NCBI RefSeq assembly: GCF_001426585.1
Contig: NZ_LMEI01000007.1
Location: 312,227-376,226, forward strand
Reading direction: 5' to 3'
Length of the DNA stretch: 64,000 nt
Source: Streptomyces sp. Root431
GTDB lineage: Bacteria; Actinomycetota; Actinomycetes; Streptomycetales; Streptomycetaceae
In this document: piece after piece, positions 54,551 to 63,156 of the stretch
Position numbering within the stretch: position 1 is the first letter of the stretch
Layout of the letters: every line of letters starts with the position of its first letter
The notes under the pieces: generated by a model
Told to the model about the DNA's origin: nothing
The model's input: only the letters and a program-made list of their open reading frames with translations
The model's database searches: none
Translations under genes and position numbers: made by a program

Positions 54551-54687
54551 CGCGTACGCGGCCGTTTCGCGTACGGGGGCCTTCCGCGGGCGGCGGGGCG
54601 GGGTTCGTGTCCCGGCGCCCGGCGGAGGCATGTGTCACACAGGTGCGTGGTTCCGTCGTGCGGTCGTCCGAGCCTAGGGTCGGGGCC

Positions 54688-55653
54688 ATGTTCGCTGCCT
54701 ACGCTGCCCGAATCGACCGCGACCAGCCCCTGAACGGACTCGTATTGGGCGAACGCCCCGAGCCCGAGGTGCGGTCCGGCTGGACCACCGTCACCGTCAA
54801 GGCCGCCTCGCTCAACCACCACGACCTGTGGTCGCTGCGCGGGGTCGGGCTGCCCGAAGAGAAGCTGCCGATGATCCTCGGCTGCGACGCCGCCGGCATC
54901 GACGAGGACGGCAACGAGGTCGTCCTGCACTCCGTGATCGGCCAGACCGGCCACGGCGTCGGGCCGGACGAGCCCCGCTCCATCCTCACCGAGCGGTACC
55001 AGGGCACGTTCGCCGAGCGGGTGACCGTCCCCCGCTGGAACGTGCTGCCCAAGCCGAAGGAGCTCTCCTTCGAGGAGGCCGCCTGTCTGCCGACCGCCTG
55101 GCTCACCGCGTACCGCATGCTCTTCACCAACGCCGGTGTGCGGCCCGGGGACTCGGTGCTCGTGCAGGGCGCCGGCGGCGGCGTGGCCACCGCCGCGATC
55201 GCCCTCGGCAAGGCGGCGGGCCTGCGGGTCTTCGCGACCAGCCGCGACGAGGCCAAGCGCAAGCGCGCCGTCGAGCTCGGTGCCGTCGAGGCGTACGAGC
55301 CGGGCGCGCGGCTGCCGCAGCGCGTGGACGCGGTCATCGAGACCGTCGGCGCCGCGACCTGGTCGCACTCGGTCAAGTCGCTGCGGCCGGGCGGCACCCT
55401 GGTCATCTCGGGCGCCACGAGCGGCGACCGGCCCGCGCACGCCGAGCTGACCCGGATCTTCTTCCTGGAGCTGAAGGTCGTCGGCTCGACGATGGGCTCC
55501 AAGGACGAGCTGGAGGACCTGCTGTCGTTCTGCGCGGCGACGGGCGTCCGGCCGGTCATCGACGAGGTCCTGCCGCTGGACCGGGCGCGGGAGGGCTTCG
55601 AGAAGATGGCCTCCGGCGAACTCTTCGGAAAGATCGTCCTCACGACCTCTTGA
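54688..55653 (+). CDS. Medium-chain dehydrogenase, quinone oxidoreductase-like
   Basis: 321 residues. GroES-like N-terminal part (VKAASLNHHDLWSLRG, LGCDAAGIDEDGNEVVLH) and a Rossmann domain with VLVQGAGGGVATAAIALGKAAG. The structural-zinc cysteines of alcohol dehydrogenases are absent, pointing to the zinc-free quinone oxidoreductase branch (NADPH-dependent). TAGGGT seven bases before the ATG suggests a leaderless mRNA. Confidence 0.88.
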   Translation: MFAAYAARIDRDQPLNGLVLGERPEPEVRSGWTTVTVKAASLNHHDLWSLRGVGLPEEKLPMILGCDAAGIDEDGNEVVLHSVIGQTGHGVGPDEPRSILTERYQGTFAERVTVPRWNVLPKPKELSFEEAACLPTAWLTAYRMLFTNAGVRPGDSVLVQGAGGGVATAAIALGKAAGLRVFATSRDEAKRKRAVELGAVEAYEPGARLPQRVDAVIETVGAATWSHSVKSLRPGGTLVISGATSGDRPAHAELTRIFFLELKVVGSTMGSKDELEDLLSFCAATGVRPVIDEVLPLDRAREGFEKMASGELFGKIVLTTS

Positions 55654-55679
55654 TGACTCGTCAGTCGAGCTGATGGGAT

Positions 55680-55723
55680 CTCCGGCACGAAACATGAACA
55701 TCTCTCACATCCTCGTGCCGGAG
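55680..55723 (+). promoter_or_regulatory. RBS-sequestering hairpin in front of the GH5 gene
   Basis: CTCCGGCACGA (55680-55690) pairs perfectly with TCGTGCCGGAG (55713-55723). The 3' arm contains most of the Shine-Dalgarno GGAGG (55720-55724) of the GH5 gene. The loop is 22 bases, AT-rich, and contains an ATG (55694) that opens a short overlapping frame. Confidence 0.75.
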
Positions 55724-55730
55724 GTCTTCC

Positions 55731-57110
55731 TTGTTGCGAACCACCCTTGCGGCGAGCGCCGTCGTCGCCGCCCTGCTGACTCCGACGGCCGCCCACGCCG
55801 AGACCGGGCGTGCGGGCGGCGACGGCATACCCGCCTTGACCGACGAGCACGGCCGCACCCTCACCCTCCGCGGCTGGAACCTCGCGGACAAGGCGAACAG
55901 CGGCGACGCCGCCCTCTCGGCGATCACCGAGAAGCACTTCCGCGACATGCGCGCCAAGGGCTTCAACTTCGCCCGCCTCCTCGTCTTCTGGGACGACCTG
56001 GAGCCCCGGCCCGGCCAGTACAGCCAGGCCTATCTGCGCAAGATCGAACGGATCCTGGACTGGGCCGGGAAGCATGACGTCAAGGTCCTCATCGACGCCC
56101 ATCAGGACGTCTTCGGCCCCGCCTTCGGCCACCGGGGCATCCCCGAGTGGGCGACCAGGACCGACGGCCTGCCCTTCACCCCGCACCCCGACGACTGGTT
56201 CTCCGAGTACTTCGAGCCGGCCGTCCAGCGGGCCTTCACCCACCTGTACGAGGACGAGGACCTCAAGCTCTCCCAGGCCCGCATGTGGCGGCTGCTCGCC
56301 GACCGCTTCGAGGACCACCCGGCCGTCCTCGGCTACGACCCGATCAACGAGCCGATGGGCGAGCTGCGGGAGGGCGAGGACCTGGCGACGGCGGCCCGCC
56401 GTATCGAACGCGACCAGCTGACCCCGATGTACAACCGGGTGGCGGACGCGATCCGTTCGGTCGATCCGGACACCTGGATCTTCGTCGAGCCGACCCCCAT
56501 CGTGGGCGAGGGCGTGCCCACCGGCCTCGGGCGGATCGACGACCCGAAGATCGTCTATGCCCCGCACTTCTACAACGCCGGCATGGAGGCGGGCGCCGAC
56601 TACGACCCCGCCGCCCGCTGGATCGAGAACTACGAGCAGGCCGTCACGCTGTACCCCAAGGAGTACAAGGTGCCCGTGGTGGTGGGGGAGTGGGGCCCGC
56701 TCAACAACTCCCTGCCGAACATGAACCGCTTCTACCGCGAGGCGATGCCCTCCCTCGGCCGCTACAGCTCGGGCTGGGCGGGATGGGAGTGGTGCTACGG
56801 CGGCGGGTACTGCGCGGTGGACGGCGCCGGGGCCTTCCGTACGAACAAGGAGCTGACCGCCGAGCCGTACGCGGAGGCCGTCGCGGGCACGGTCCGCTCC
56901 ACGGCCTACGACGCGGCGGCGGGGGTCTACCGCCTGTCGTACGACTCCGCGGGGCGGCGCGGCCCCCGGGTCACCGAGCTCTCCCTGCCGCCCGGCGACT
57001 GGCGGGTGAAGGCCCGGGGCGGGGCACTCGTCCTCCGCAAGGACCGGGGGAGGGCCTGGATCCTCGCTGCCCCGGGCGCCCGGGTGACGGTCACCGCCAC
57101 CCGGGGCTGA
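55731..57110 (+). CDS. Secreted glycoside hydrolase family 5, endoglycoceramidase-like
   Basis: 459 residues with a Sec signal peptide (MLRTTLAASAVVAALLTP to TAAHA). The catalytic acid/base is Glu in YDPINEPMG and the nucleophile Glu in VVVGEWGPL. Substrate-site segments RGWNLADKAN, LLVFWDDLEPRPGQY and IDAHQDVFGPAFGHRG fit endoglycoceramidases, which release the glycan from glycolipids. A beta-sandwich-like C-terminal domain closes the protein. TTG start at 55731, six bases after GGAGG. The exact substrate is not proven. Confidence 0.88.
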   Translation: MLRTTLAASAVVAALLTPTAAHAETGRAGGDGIPALTDEHGRTLTLRGWNLADKANSGDAALSAITEKHFRDMRAKGFNFARLLVFWDDLEPRPGQYSQAYLRKIERILDWAGKHDVKVLIDAHQDVFGPAFGHRGIPEWATRTDGLPFTPHPDDWFSEYFEPAVQRAFTHLYEDEDLKLSQARMWRLLADRFEDHPAVLGYDPINEPMGELREGEDLATAARRIERDQLTPMYNRVADAIRSVDPDTWIFVEPTPIVGEGVPTGLGRIDDPKIVYAPHFYNAGMEAGADYDPAARWIENYEQAVTLYPKEYKVPVVVGEWGPLNNSLPNMNRFYREAMPSLGRYSSGWAGWEWCYGGGYCAVDGAGAFRTNKELTAEPYAEAVAGTVRSTAYDAAAGVYRLSYDSAGRRGPRVTELSLPPGDWRVKARGGALVLRKDRGRAWILAAPGARVTVTATRG

Positions 57111-57122
57111 CCCGGCCGGCTC

Positions 57123-57194
57123 AGGGCCTGTCCGGCGGATCATGGCCTGTCCGGCGGGTCATGGCCGGGGTCCCTGATCCGCCGGACAGGCCCT
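57123..57194. repeat. 20-bp inverted repeat with an extra tandem half-copy; terminator and dispersed repeat
   Basis: AGGGCCTGTCCGGCGGATCA (57123-57142) is perfectly inverted at 57175-57194. A 19-bp tandem near-copy of the left arm follows at about 57144-57162. A similar sequence occurs at 36886-36904. It lies between convergent genes and can end both. Confidence 0.85.
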
Positions 57195-57196
57195 AC

Positions 57197-58141
57197 CTAG
57201 CCCTTGTGTCGCGGGTTCAGCAGTTCCGTGATCCGGACCGCCGCCGTCGACAGATGGCGGCGGGTCTCGGCCAGCTGCTCCCCGCTCACTCCGTGGTCGC
57301 GGGCGGCGTCCCGGATCTCGTCCCGGAAGCGGTCGAGCAACCGGTCCAGATCGCGGCCCGGATCGCCCGAACCCTCCGTGTCCCGCGCCCACTCCGGCGT
57401 CCGCCCGGCCTCGCCCGTCTCGCCCGTCTCGGCGGTCTCGTCCACGAGGTCGGACGCCGTGGCGTCTCCCGCGGCCGCTCTGGCCGCCGCCTTCGGGTGG
57501 GTCGTGCCCGCCACCAGGCCGCCGAGCTGGGCCGTGATGTCCGAGAGGCCCTCCCAGACGCCCTTGGGCCAGTCACCCCGCGAGAACCGGTCCTGGACCT
57601 CCTCCTGGACCTGCTGGGCGATGCGCTGGAACTCCTTCGCCTGGTGGCGGGCCGACTGGGCCTCCGCCTTGGCCTGGCGGGCCTGCTCCTTCCACTCCTG
57701 CTTGGCCCGGCGCAGCTCCTCCTTGGCGTCGGCGAACGACGAAGCCTCCGCCGTCCGCGCCTGCCCCGCCGCCGCCCGCATCTCGCTGCGCACCCGGCCG
57801 GCCGCGCCGCGCACGTCGTCGCGGATCTCCGCCGCCAGCTCGGAGACCGAGTCGCGGATCTCCCGCTCCAGATCGGTCAGTTCGGCTCCGCGGCCGGCCA
57901 GCTCGGCGCGGCCCGCGTCGGTGATCGAGTAGACCTTCCGGCCGCCCTCGCTGGCGTGGGTGACGAGGCCTTCGGCCTCCAGCTTGGCCAGTCTCGGGTA
58001 GACCGTCCCGGCCGAGGGGGCGTAGAGCCCCTGGAAGCGCTCCTCCAGGAGCCGGATCACCTCGTAGCCGTGGCGGGGGGCCTCGTCGAGCAGCTTGAGC
58101 AGGTAGAGGCGGAGGCGGCCATGGGCGAAGACGGGCGACAT
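57197..58141 (-). CDS. PadR-family transcriptional regulator with long coiled-coil extension
   Basis: 314 residues. The PadR winged helix is residues 5-80 (RLYLLKLLDEAPRHGYEVIRLLEERFQGLYAPSAGTVYPRLAKLEAEGLV). The rest, over 200 residues, is far longer than the usual PadR tail: a charged helical stretch (ELRRAKQEWKEQARQAKAEAQSARHQAKEFQRIAQQVQEEVQ) predicted as coiled coil, then a helical end. It lies 1 bp downstream of the DUF4097 gene and probably represses the pair. Confidence 0.9.
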   Translation of the reverse strand: MSPVFAHGRLRLYLLKLLDEAPRHGYEVIRLLEERFQGLYAPSAGTVYPRLAKLEAEGLVTHASEGGRKVYSITDAGRAELAGRGAELTDLEREIRDSVSELAAEIRDDVRGAAGRVRSEMRAAAGQARTAEASSFADAKEELRRAKQEWKEQARQAKAEAQSARHQAKEFQRIAQQVQEEVQDRFSRGDWPKGVWEGLSDITAQLGGLVAGTTHPKAAARAAAGDATASDLVDETAETGETGEAGRTPEWARDTEGSGDPGRDLDRLLDRFRDEIRDAARDHGVSGEQLAETRRHLSTAAVRITELLNPRHKG

Positions 58142-58142
58142 G

Positions 58143-59138
58143 TCAGAGCACCTTTCCGGTCGCGGAGGGCGAATCCGAGGAGGAGGCCGAGGGGGAAGGG
58201 GTGGAGTCGTCCGAGGGAGCGGCGGTGGGGTCGTCCGAGGGGGCAGCCGAGGGGGCAGCCGAGGGAGCGGCGGTGGGGGCCTCCGAGGCGGTCGAGGCGG
58301 GGGCGGCCTCGGGTTCCTCGGTCGTCTCGGGGCGGCGCAGCAGCGCGATGGAGCCGGAGACGGTGGTCGCCTTGAGCGTGCCCCGCCCGGAACCCAGCGT
58401 GCCGGTGACGGACTTGGTGCCCCACTGGCCGGTCACCCGCAGGTCCTCGAAGGCGTTCGACACGGAGCCGCTCGTCGTGCTCGCCTCGACCCGGGCGTCC
58501 GCCGGGTGCGGCAGCCGGATGGCGACCTGGCCGGAGACGCTGGTGAGCCGGATGTCGGCGGGCGGCCCGTCCAGCTCGCCCGGGTCGAGGTCGATGACCA
58601 TGTCACCGCTGACGGTCTCGGCCTTCACGGAGCCGCCCGCGCCCTCGATCACGGTGACGGGACCCGTCACCGAGGTGATCCGCAGCGCGCCCGTGACCGA
58701 CTGGGCCTCCAGGCTTCCGGAGACGCTCTCGGCGCGGACCGGGCCGGAGAGCCCGAGGAGCGTCGTGTCGCCCGTGACGCCGCGCACTTCCGTACGCCCT
58801 CTGATGCCGGAGACGACCGCCTCGGCGTCGACCGCGCCGACCTCGACGTCGACGCCGGCCGGGACGGCGACGGAGACGACGGCCCTGCGCCGGTGTCCCT
58901 TGCGGTCGAACCACTTGAGGAGGTTCTTCCAGTGCAGGTCCTCGTAGGTCACGGTGAGGGTGGAACCCTCCTGCGACACGATCAGCGGCGGACCCTCGAT
59001 CTCGGAGATCTCGACGCGGGCGGAACTCTCGTCCGTCCCCACCACGTTCACCGTGCCGTTGACGATGCGGACCTGCAGGCGCGTCACGGGGTCGGCCGGG
59101 GCAAGTTTCGTCGGCTCGGTGACGGACCACTCTGTCAT
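58143..59138 (-). CDS. DUF4097-family beta-helix protein
   Basis: 331 residues. Repeated V-x-x-V-S-G/T-G motifs (VRAESVSGSLEAQSVTGALRITSVTGPVTVIEG) define the DUF4097 adhesin-like beta-solenoid. The tail is a Pro/Ser/Ala-rich low-complexity stretch of about 55 residues (EAPTAAPSAAPSAAPSDDP). No signal peptide. ATG at 59138 follows GGGAGG. DUF4097 proteins often sit with PadR regulators or envelope-stress genes; the molecular role is unknown. Confidence 0.88.
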   Translation of the reverse strand: MTEWSVTEPTKLAPADPVTRLQVRIVNGTVNVVGTDESSARVEISEIEGPPLIVSQEGSTLTVTYEDLHWKNLLKWFDRKGHRRRAVVSVAVPAGVDVEVGAVDAEAVVSGIRGRTEVRGVTGDTTLLGLSGPVRAESVSGSLEAQSVTGALRITSVTGPVTVIEGAGGSVKAETVSGDMVIDLDPGELDGPPADIRLTSVSGQVAIRLPHPADARVEASTTSGSVSNAFEDLRVTGQWGTKSVTGTLGSGRGTLKATTVSGSIALLRRPETTEEPEAAPASTASEAPTAAPSAAPSAAPSDDPTAAPSDDSTPSPSASSSDSPSATGKVL

Positions 59139-59168
59139 GGTGCTGACCTCCCGTTTCGGCAACGCAAC

Positions 59169-59202
59169 ATATCGCGACTCTCGATAGACACGATATATCG
59201 CG
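59169..59202. promoter_or_regulatory. Putative PadR operator in front of the DUF4097-padR pair
   Basis: ATATCGCGA at 59169 and the palindrome CGATATATCG at 59191-59200, separated by TCGATAG, form an AT-rich repeat cluster just upstream of the Shine-Dalgarno of the first gene. Confidence 0.6.
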
Positions 59203-59286
59203 GAAAGCGGAAGTCAACCCTGACTCTCCCCTGATGCGTAGGGGGCAATCGCCGCCGTACACGGACAAATTGGCTAGCGTAGGGGC

Positions 59287-60102
59287 ATGAACGCGACATC
59301 CGGATCGAGCCCCTCAGGGGCACTGCTGCTCTGCCGTGCCGACCCTTCGGCGGTCCGGCCGCCGGCCCAGCTCCTGCGGGAGCGGCTGCTGCTCGCCCCC
59401 GCGGGCGACGACTGGAGCGTGCTCGTACCGGAGGGGAAGCCCTGGCTCCACGGCGGGGAGCCCGTCGAACAGGTCGTCACCGGCTGGGCCACCGCCCTCG
59501 CCGTCTCCGCCGCGACCTGGCCCGTCCTCGCCCTGTGGTGGGACCGCGACCGGGCCGGCCTCACGCTTGCCGCGGGCTTCCGCCGCACCGTCGGCTACAC
59601 CTGGCTCGCGGACGGCACGCCCGTCGGCGAGGACGAGGCCATGCGCACCTTCGCCGCCCGGCTCGCCCTCGACCCCGTCCTGGACGTCCAGGCCCTGGAA
59701 CCCCTCACCCGGCCCGACCCCGACGCGGACGCCCACAGCCGGCTCGTCGGCATCGTCGCGGTCCTCGCCCGCGCCGGCCTCGCCCTGCCGACCGGGCTCG
59801 TCCCCGGCGACAGCGCCGACCGGCTCCGCTCCGTCGCCCTCGCCCAGGGCGCCGAGCAGCTCGAATGGCCCGGCTGGCGCGACGCCGTGCGCGCCGAGCT
59901 GGACGTGGTGGAGGAGGGGCCCCTCGGCCCGTACCTGCGCGGCCCCAAGGCGCGAGTACTGGGCGGGGCGCAACTCGCGGCGGGTGTCCCGCTGCTGATC
60001 TGGGGGATCGGCCGGCGCAGCGGCGGCTGGGCGACGGCGGGGGCGCTGCTCGTCGCGCACGGTGCGCTCGGACTCGTCTACGACCGGCTGCGGGACCGCT
60101 GA
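59287..60102 (+). CDS. Conserved hypothetical protein with C-terminal hydrophobic segments
   Basis: 271 residues. A soluble N-terminal two thirds (LLLAPAGDDWSVLVPEGKPWLHGGEPVEQVVTGWA) and two hydrophobic stretches near the C-terminus (GGAQLAAGVPLLIWGIG and WATAGALLVAHGALGLVY). No family recognised. TAGCGT six bases before the ATG suggests a leaderless mRNA. Confidence 0.75.
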   Translation: MNATSGSSPSGALLLCRADPSAVRPPAQLLRERLLLAPAGDDWSVLVPEGKPWLHGGEPVEQVVTGWATALAVSAATWPVLALWWDRDRAGLTLAAGFRRTVGYTWLADGTPVGEDEAMRTFAARLALDPVLDVQALEPLTRPDPDADAHSRLVGIVAVLARAGLALPTGLVPGDSADRLRSVALAQGAEQLEWPGWRDAVRAELDVVEEGPLGPYLRGPKARVLGGAQLAAGVPLLIWGIGRRSGGWATAGALLVAHGALGLVYDRLRDR

Positions 60103-60144
60103 CGGCCAGGACGCCGCATCCGGTCCCGCGGCCGGGAAGAACTC

Positions 60145-60330
60145 CTACTCGTCGTCGTCCTCGTCGTCGTCCAGACGGGCCAGCCAGGTCGCGAGGCGCT
60201 CGACCGGCACCTCGAAGTCGGGATTGAGGTCGACGAACGTCCGCAGCTGCTCGGCGAGCCACTCGAAGGTGACCTCCTCCTCGCCCCGCCGCTTCTCCAG
60301 TTCCTCGATGCCCCGGTCGGTGAAGTACAT
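60145..60330 (-). CDS. Small acidic protein (DUF6104-like)
   Basis: 61 residues: MYFTDRGIEELEKRRGEEEV, a helical middle and the tail LARLDDDEDDDE. A conserved small protein of streptomycetes; the DUF number is from memory. TATCCT six bases before the ATG suggests a leaderless transcript. Function unknown. Confidence 0.75.
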   Translation of the reverse strand: MYFTDRGIEELEKRRGEEEVTFEWLAEQLRTFVDLNPDFEVPVERLATWLARLDDDEDDDE

Positions 60331-60429
60331 GCGATCAGGATAGGCCGTGCCTCCGCGTCCCCTGTCGCGTGTCAGTCCCACCGATTAGCCTTCTCCCCCA
60401 CTTATCGCTTCGGGGAGCGGGGGGCCGCT

Positions 60430-60924
60430 GTGGCACACGGGATCGCTCGAATTCGGCTGGACGACGGCACGCCCGTGTGGGCGCGGATCAGCGAGGCGGA
60501 GGAGCTCGGCAGAGGGGGAGGATTCCAGGACACCGGCGTCCGGGACCGGGTGGTCTCGATGGCCGGGGGACTCACGGACGTCGTGCGCGGGGTGGTCGGT
60601 TCGCTGCGCGCCGGACTCGAACCGCAGGGGCCCGTGGAGGTCGCCGTCAGCTTCGGCATCGAACTGTCGGCGCAGTCGGGCAAGGTGATCGGGGTCCTCG
60701 CGGACGGCGCCGGCAAGGCCTCGGTGAACGTCTCGCTCACCTGGACCGAACCGGGCCCGGCACCCGCCCCCGACCCGGCAACCGCCCCTGTGCAGGCCCA
60801 GTCACCCGCACCCGTACCAGCCCAGTCACCCGCCCCGTCAGCCGCTCCCGCACCCGCACCCGCACCCGACGAGGGTTCCGGGAGAGATCCGCACGGGCGC
60901 CCGGCGGTCGATGGGTCCGCATGA
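60430..60924 (+). CDS. Trypsin-co-occurring domain protein (Trypco1 type)
   Basis: 164 residues. The first 100 residues form one small domain: ARIRLDDGTPVWARISEAEE, then VEVAVSFGIELSAQSGKVIGVLADGAGKASVNVSLTW. This is the trypsin-co-occurring domain 1 pattern, found beside trypsin-VMAP proteins. The remaining 60 residues are a Pro/Ala linker (low complexity, probably disordered). GTG start at 60430 follows GGGAGCGGGG. It overlaps the protease gene by ATGA, so both are made together. Confidence 0.85.
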   Translation: MAHGIARIRLDDGTPVWARISEAEELGRGGGFQDTGVRDRVVSMAGGLTDVVRGVVGSLRAGLEPQGPVEVAVSFGIELSAQSGKVIGVLADGAGKASVNVSLTWTEPGPAPAPDPATAPVQAQSPAPVPAQSPAPSAAPAPAPAPDEGSGRDPHGRPAVDGSA

Positions 60925-62945
60925 GCGCCTTCGACGCTCTCGTGCGCCCCGCACTCGTACGCATCGCCGCTCCCGGCACCGGGTATGACCCGTTCGGCGA
61001 CCGGTACTGGGGCACCGGTTTCTTCATCGCCCCCGGCTGGGTGCTGACCTGCGCCCATGTCGTGGCCGAGGGGGGAAGCGCGGTGTGGAGGAGCGAGCCG
61101 GCCGTCGGCATCACCTGGGAGGACGGCAAGACCACCCGGGAGACGACGGGCACGGTCGTGCTCGCCCTGCCGCGCCCCGACCGCCCCGAGGACCCGCCGG
61201 ACCGGTGGGCCTTCCCCGACATCGCGCTCGTCAGGGTCACCGGCGCGCAGAAGGCGTCCTGCGTGCGCCTCAGCGAGCGCCCGGCCGTCTGGCCGGCCGC
61301 CGTCAGCCTGCACGGCTGGTCACGGGAGACCGGCGAGCTCGGCATCCGGCACGTCCACGGCACCCTCAACGGCAGCGACGGCCAGGCCCTCGTCACCCGG
61401 GGCGTCATGCCGGTCGAGGGCTGCTCCGGCGGCCCGGTCGTCGACCACGCGCAGGGCGCCGTCGTCGGCCTCAACAAGGGGCGCGGGCCCGACGGAGGCG
61501 CCGTCGTGCCCGTCACCGCCCTGCGCAGGCTCCACGACCTCCCCGGCGGCGAGGCGATGGGCGAGGCCCTGCGCGCCCACGACCGCTACCACCTCGACCG
61601 CTACCGTTCGCTCGACGACCGGCCCGACTGGACCCGCGCGCAGCTGCTGCTGCCCGGTTCGCCGGGGGTCGGCCCCGGCCTGCGGACCCAACTGCACGGC
61701 CGGTTCGCCGAACTGCCCGCGCCGACCGCCCCCGGCGAGATCATGAACCTGATCGACCAGGTCAAGGCCTGGATCCGGGACGACAGCCTGCCGGACGCGC
61801 TGGAGGACGACCCGCGCACCTGGAGCGAGGGCGCCGGGCTCCTGCGCGGGCTGCGCGCCGTCCACGGCAGCGCCGCCCGCGACCTCGACCTGGACGCCGT
61901 GCTCCTGTACGCGGCCCATGTCGTCCGGCACCTCTCCGTGCGGTACGGCGAGCGCGTCGACACGGCCGGGCTCACGCGCTGGATCGTCGACGAGTCGGGC
62001 GACGCCGACCGCCACCTCCGGCGGGAGATCGACCGGCTCGTCACGCCCGGCAAGCCGGCCCCCTTCTCCGTACGGGAACCCCGCGCGCGTGCCGACGTCC
62101 TCCTGGAGATCGACACCCCCCGCTACGACCGGCGTTATCCGTGGCGGGTCAAGCTCCTCCTGGACGGGCACACGGTCAGCCCGCTGCACTGCGACGACCG
62201 GGGCGTCGAGCGCTCCCGGCTCAGGGAGACCCTGCGCGAACCCCTCGCGGACGCCCTGCGGCGCGGCGACAGCGGCGCCCATCTGGCCGCCGTCGAGGCG
62301 GTGCTGCCCCGCGAGCTCTTCGACGAACCCCTCGACACCTGGCGGCTCGAACCCTCCCAGGAGCCCGAGGACGCCTGGTCGGCCACCCTCGGCCAGCGCA
62401 GGATCGTGGTCATCCGCGACGCCCGCCGCCACGGCAGGGAACCGTCCCCCGAGTGGCGCGACCGCTGGGAGGCGGCGGACGGCGGGCCGCTGCGCGGGGC
62501 GCCCCTGCGCGCCGAAGTGCCGGGCGCGGGCCGGGACGCCCACACCGCGCGCGTGCGCCGGGAGACCTGGGCGGAGACGTACGACCGGCTCCGCGAGGCC
62601 GGGGGCGGCACCGTCCCCGTCTACTGCGGGCCGGTGGGCAGCGGCGACGGACTCATGGCGATGAACGCGGCGCTCACCGCCGGCCACCCCCTCGCCCTCT
62701 GGCGGACCGGCGCCCACGACCACACGGACTGCGAGGAGTTCCACGAGCGGGCCCACCGGCTGCTCGCGAAGGCCGTGACGGCCCAGGGGCTGCGCGGGCC
62801 CGTCCGCTCCCTGCGCACCCGCGCGCCGGACCGGGCGGCCCTGGCCTGGGCCGAGACCATCGCCGTCCTCTACGACCCGCCCGACCGGCCGCCGCACGGA
62901 GGGCGCCTGGAGGCGCCGCCGCTGCTCGGCGAGGGGGACCTGTGA
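60921..62945 (+). CDS. Trypsin-like peptidase fused to a VMAP C-terminal domain
   Basis: 674 residues. The N-terminal trypsin-fold protease has the full triad: His46 (LTCAHVV), Asp100 (FPDIALVRV) and Ser169 (EGCSGGPVV). No signal peptide, so it acts in the cytosol. A helical middle (about 215-330) is followed by the VMAP-C region: LLEIDTPRYDRRYPWRVKLLL near 395-415 and a C-terminal part rich in conserved Trp/Asp (WRDRWEAADGGP, LALWRTGAHDHTDC). VMAP proteins link MoxR ATPases and vWA proteins in NTP-dependent conflict systems, where the protease is the effector. Confidence 0.88.
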   Translation: MSAFDALVRPALVRIAAPGTGYDPFGDRYWGTGFFIAPGWVLTCAHVVAEGGSAVWRSEPAVGITWEDGKTTRETTGTVVLALPRPDRPEDPPDRWAFPDIALVRVTGAQKASCVRLSERPAVWPAAVSLHGWSRETGELGIRHVHGTLNGSDGQALVTRGVMPVEGCSGGPVVDHAQGAVVGLNKGRGPDGGAVVPVTALRRLHDLPGGEAMGEALRAHDRYHLDRYRSLDDRPDWTRAQLLLPGSPGVGPGLRTQLHGRFAELPAPTAPGEIMNLIDQVKAWIRDDSLPDALEDDPRTWSEGAGLLRGLRAVHGSAARDLDLDAVLLYAAHVVRHLSVRYGERVDTAGLTRWIVDESGDADRHLRREIDRLVTPGKPAPFSVREPRARADVLLEIDTPRYDRRYPWRVKLLLDGHTVSPLHCDDRGVERSRLRETLREPLADALRRGDSGAHLAAVEAVLPRELFDEPLDTWRLEPSQEPEDAWSATLGQRRIVVIRDARRHGREPSPEWRDRWEAADGGPLRGAPLRAEVPGAGRDAHTARVRRETWAETYDRLREAGGGTVPVYCGPVGSGDGLMAMNAALTAGHPLALWRTGAHDHTDCEEFHERAHRLLAKAVTAQGLRGPVRSLRTRAPDRAALAWAETIAVLYDPPDRPPHGGRLEAPPLLGEGDL

Positions 62946-63156
62946 CCCGGGCATCCACGCGTACGCGCACGAGCGACCGTACGTACACGGGCGCGCACAT
63001 GGGCATGCGTACGGGCAGGCACACGGGCACGCGCACGCGTGCTGCCCGGCGTTCGGGCCCGACAGCGGGCGGCCGGATTGAGCGTCGGCACGCCCCACCA
63101 CCGGGCGGTACGTTCGACAGGCCGGGCATCGACACCACAGCCAGGAGGAGTCCATC

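Noticed and set aside
61320..63155. Minus-strand frame opposite the trypsin-VMAP gene
   Set aside because: No recognisable domain, while the plus strand has a full catalytic triad and operon overlap.
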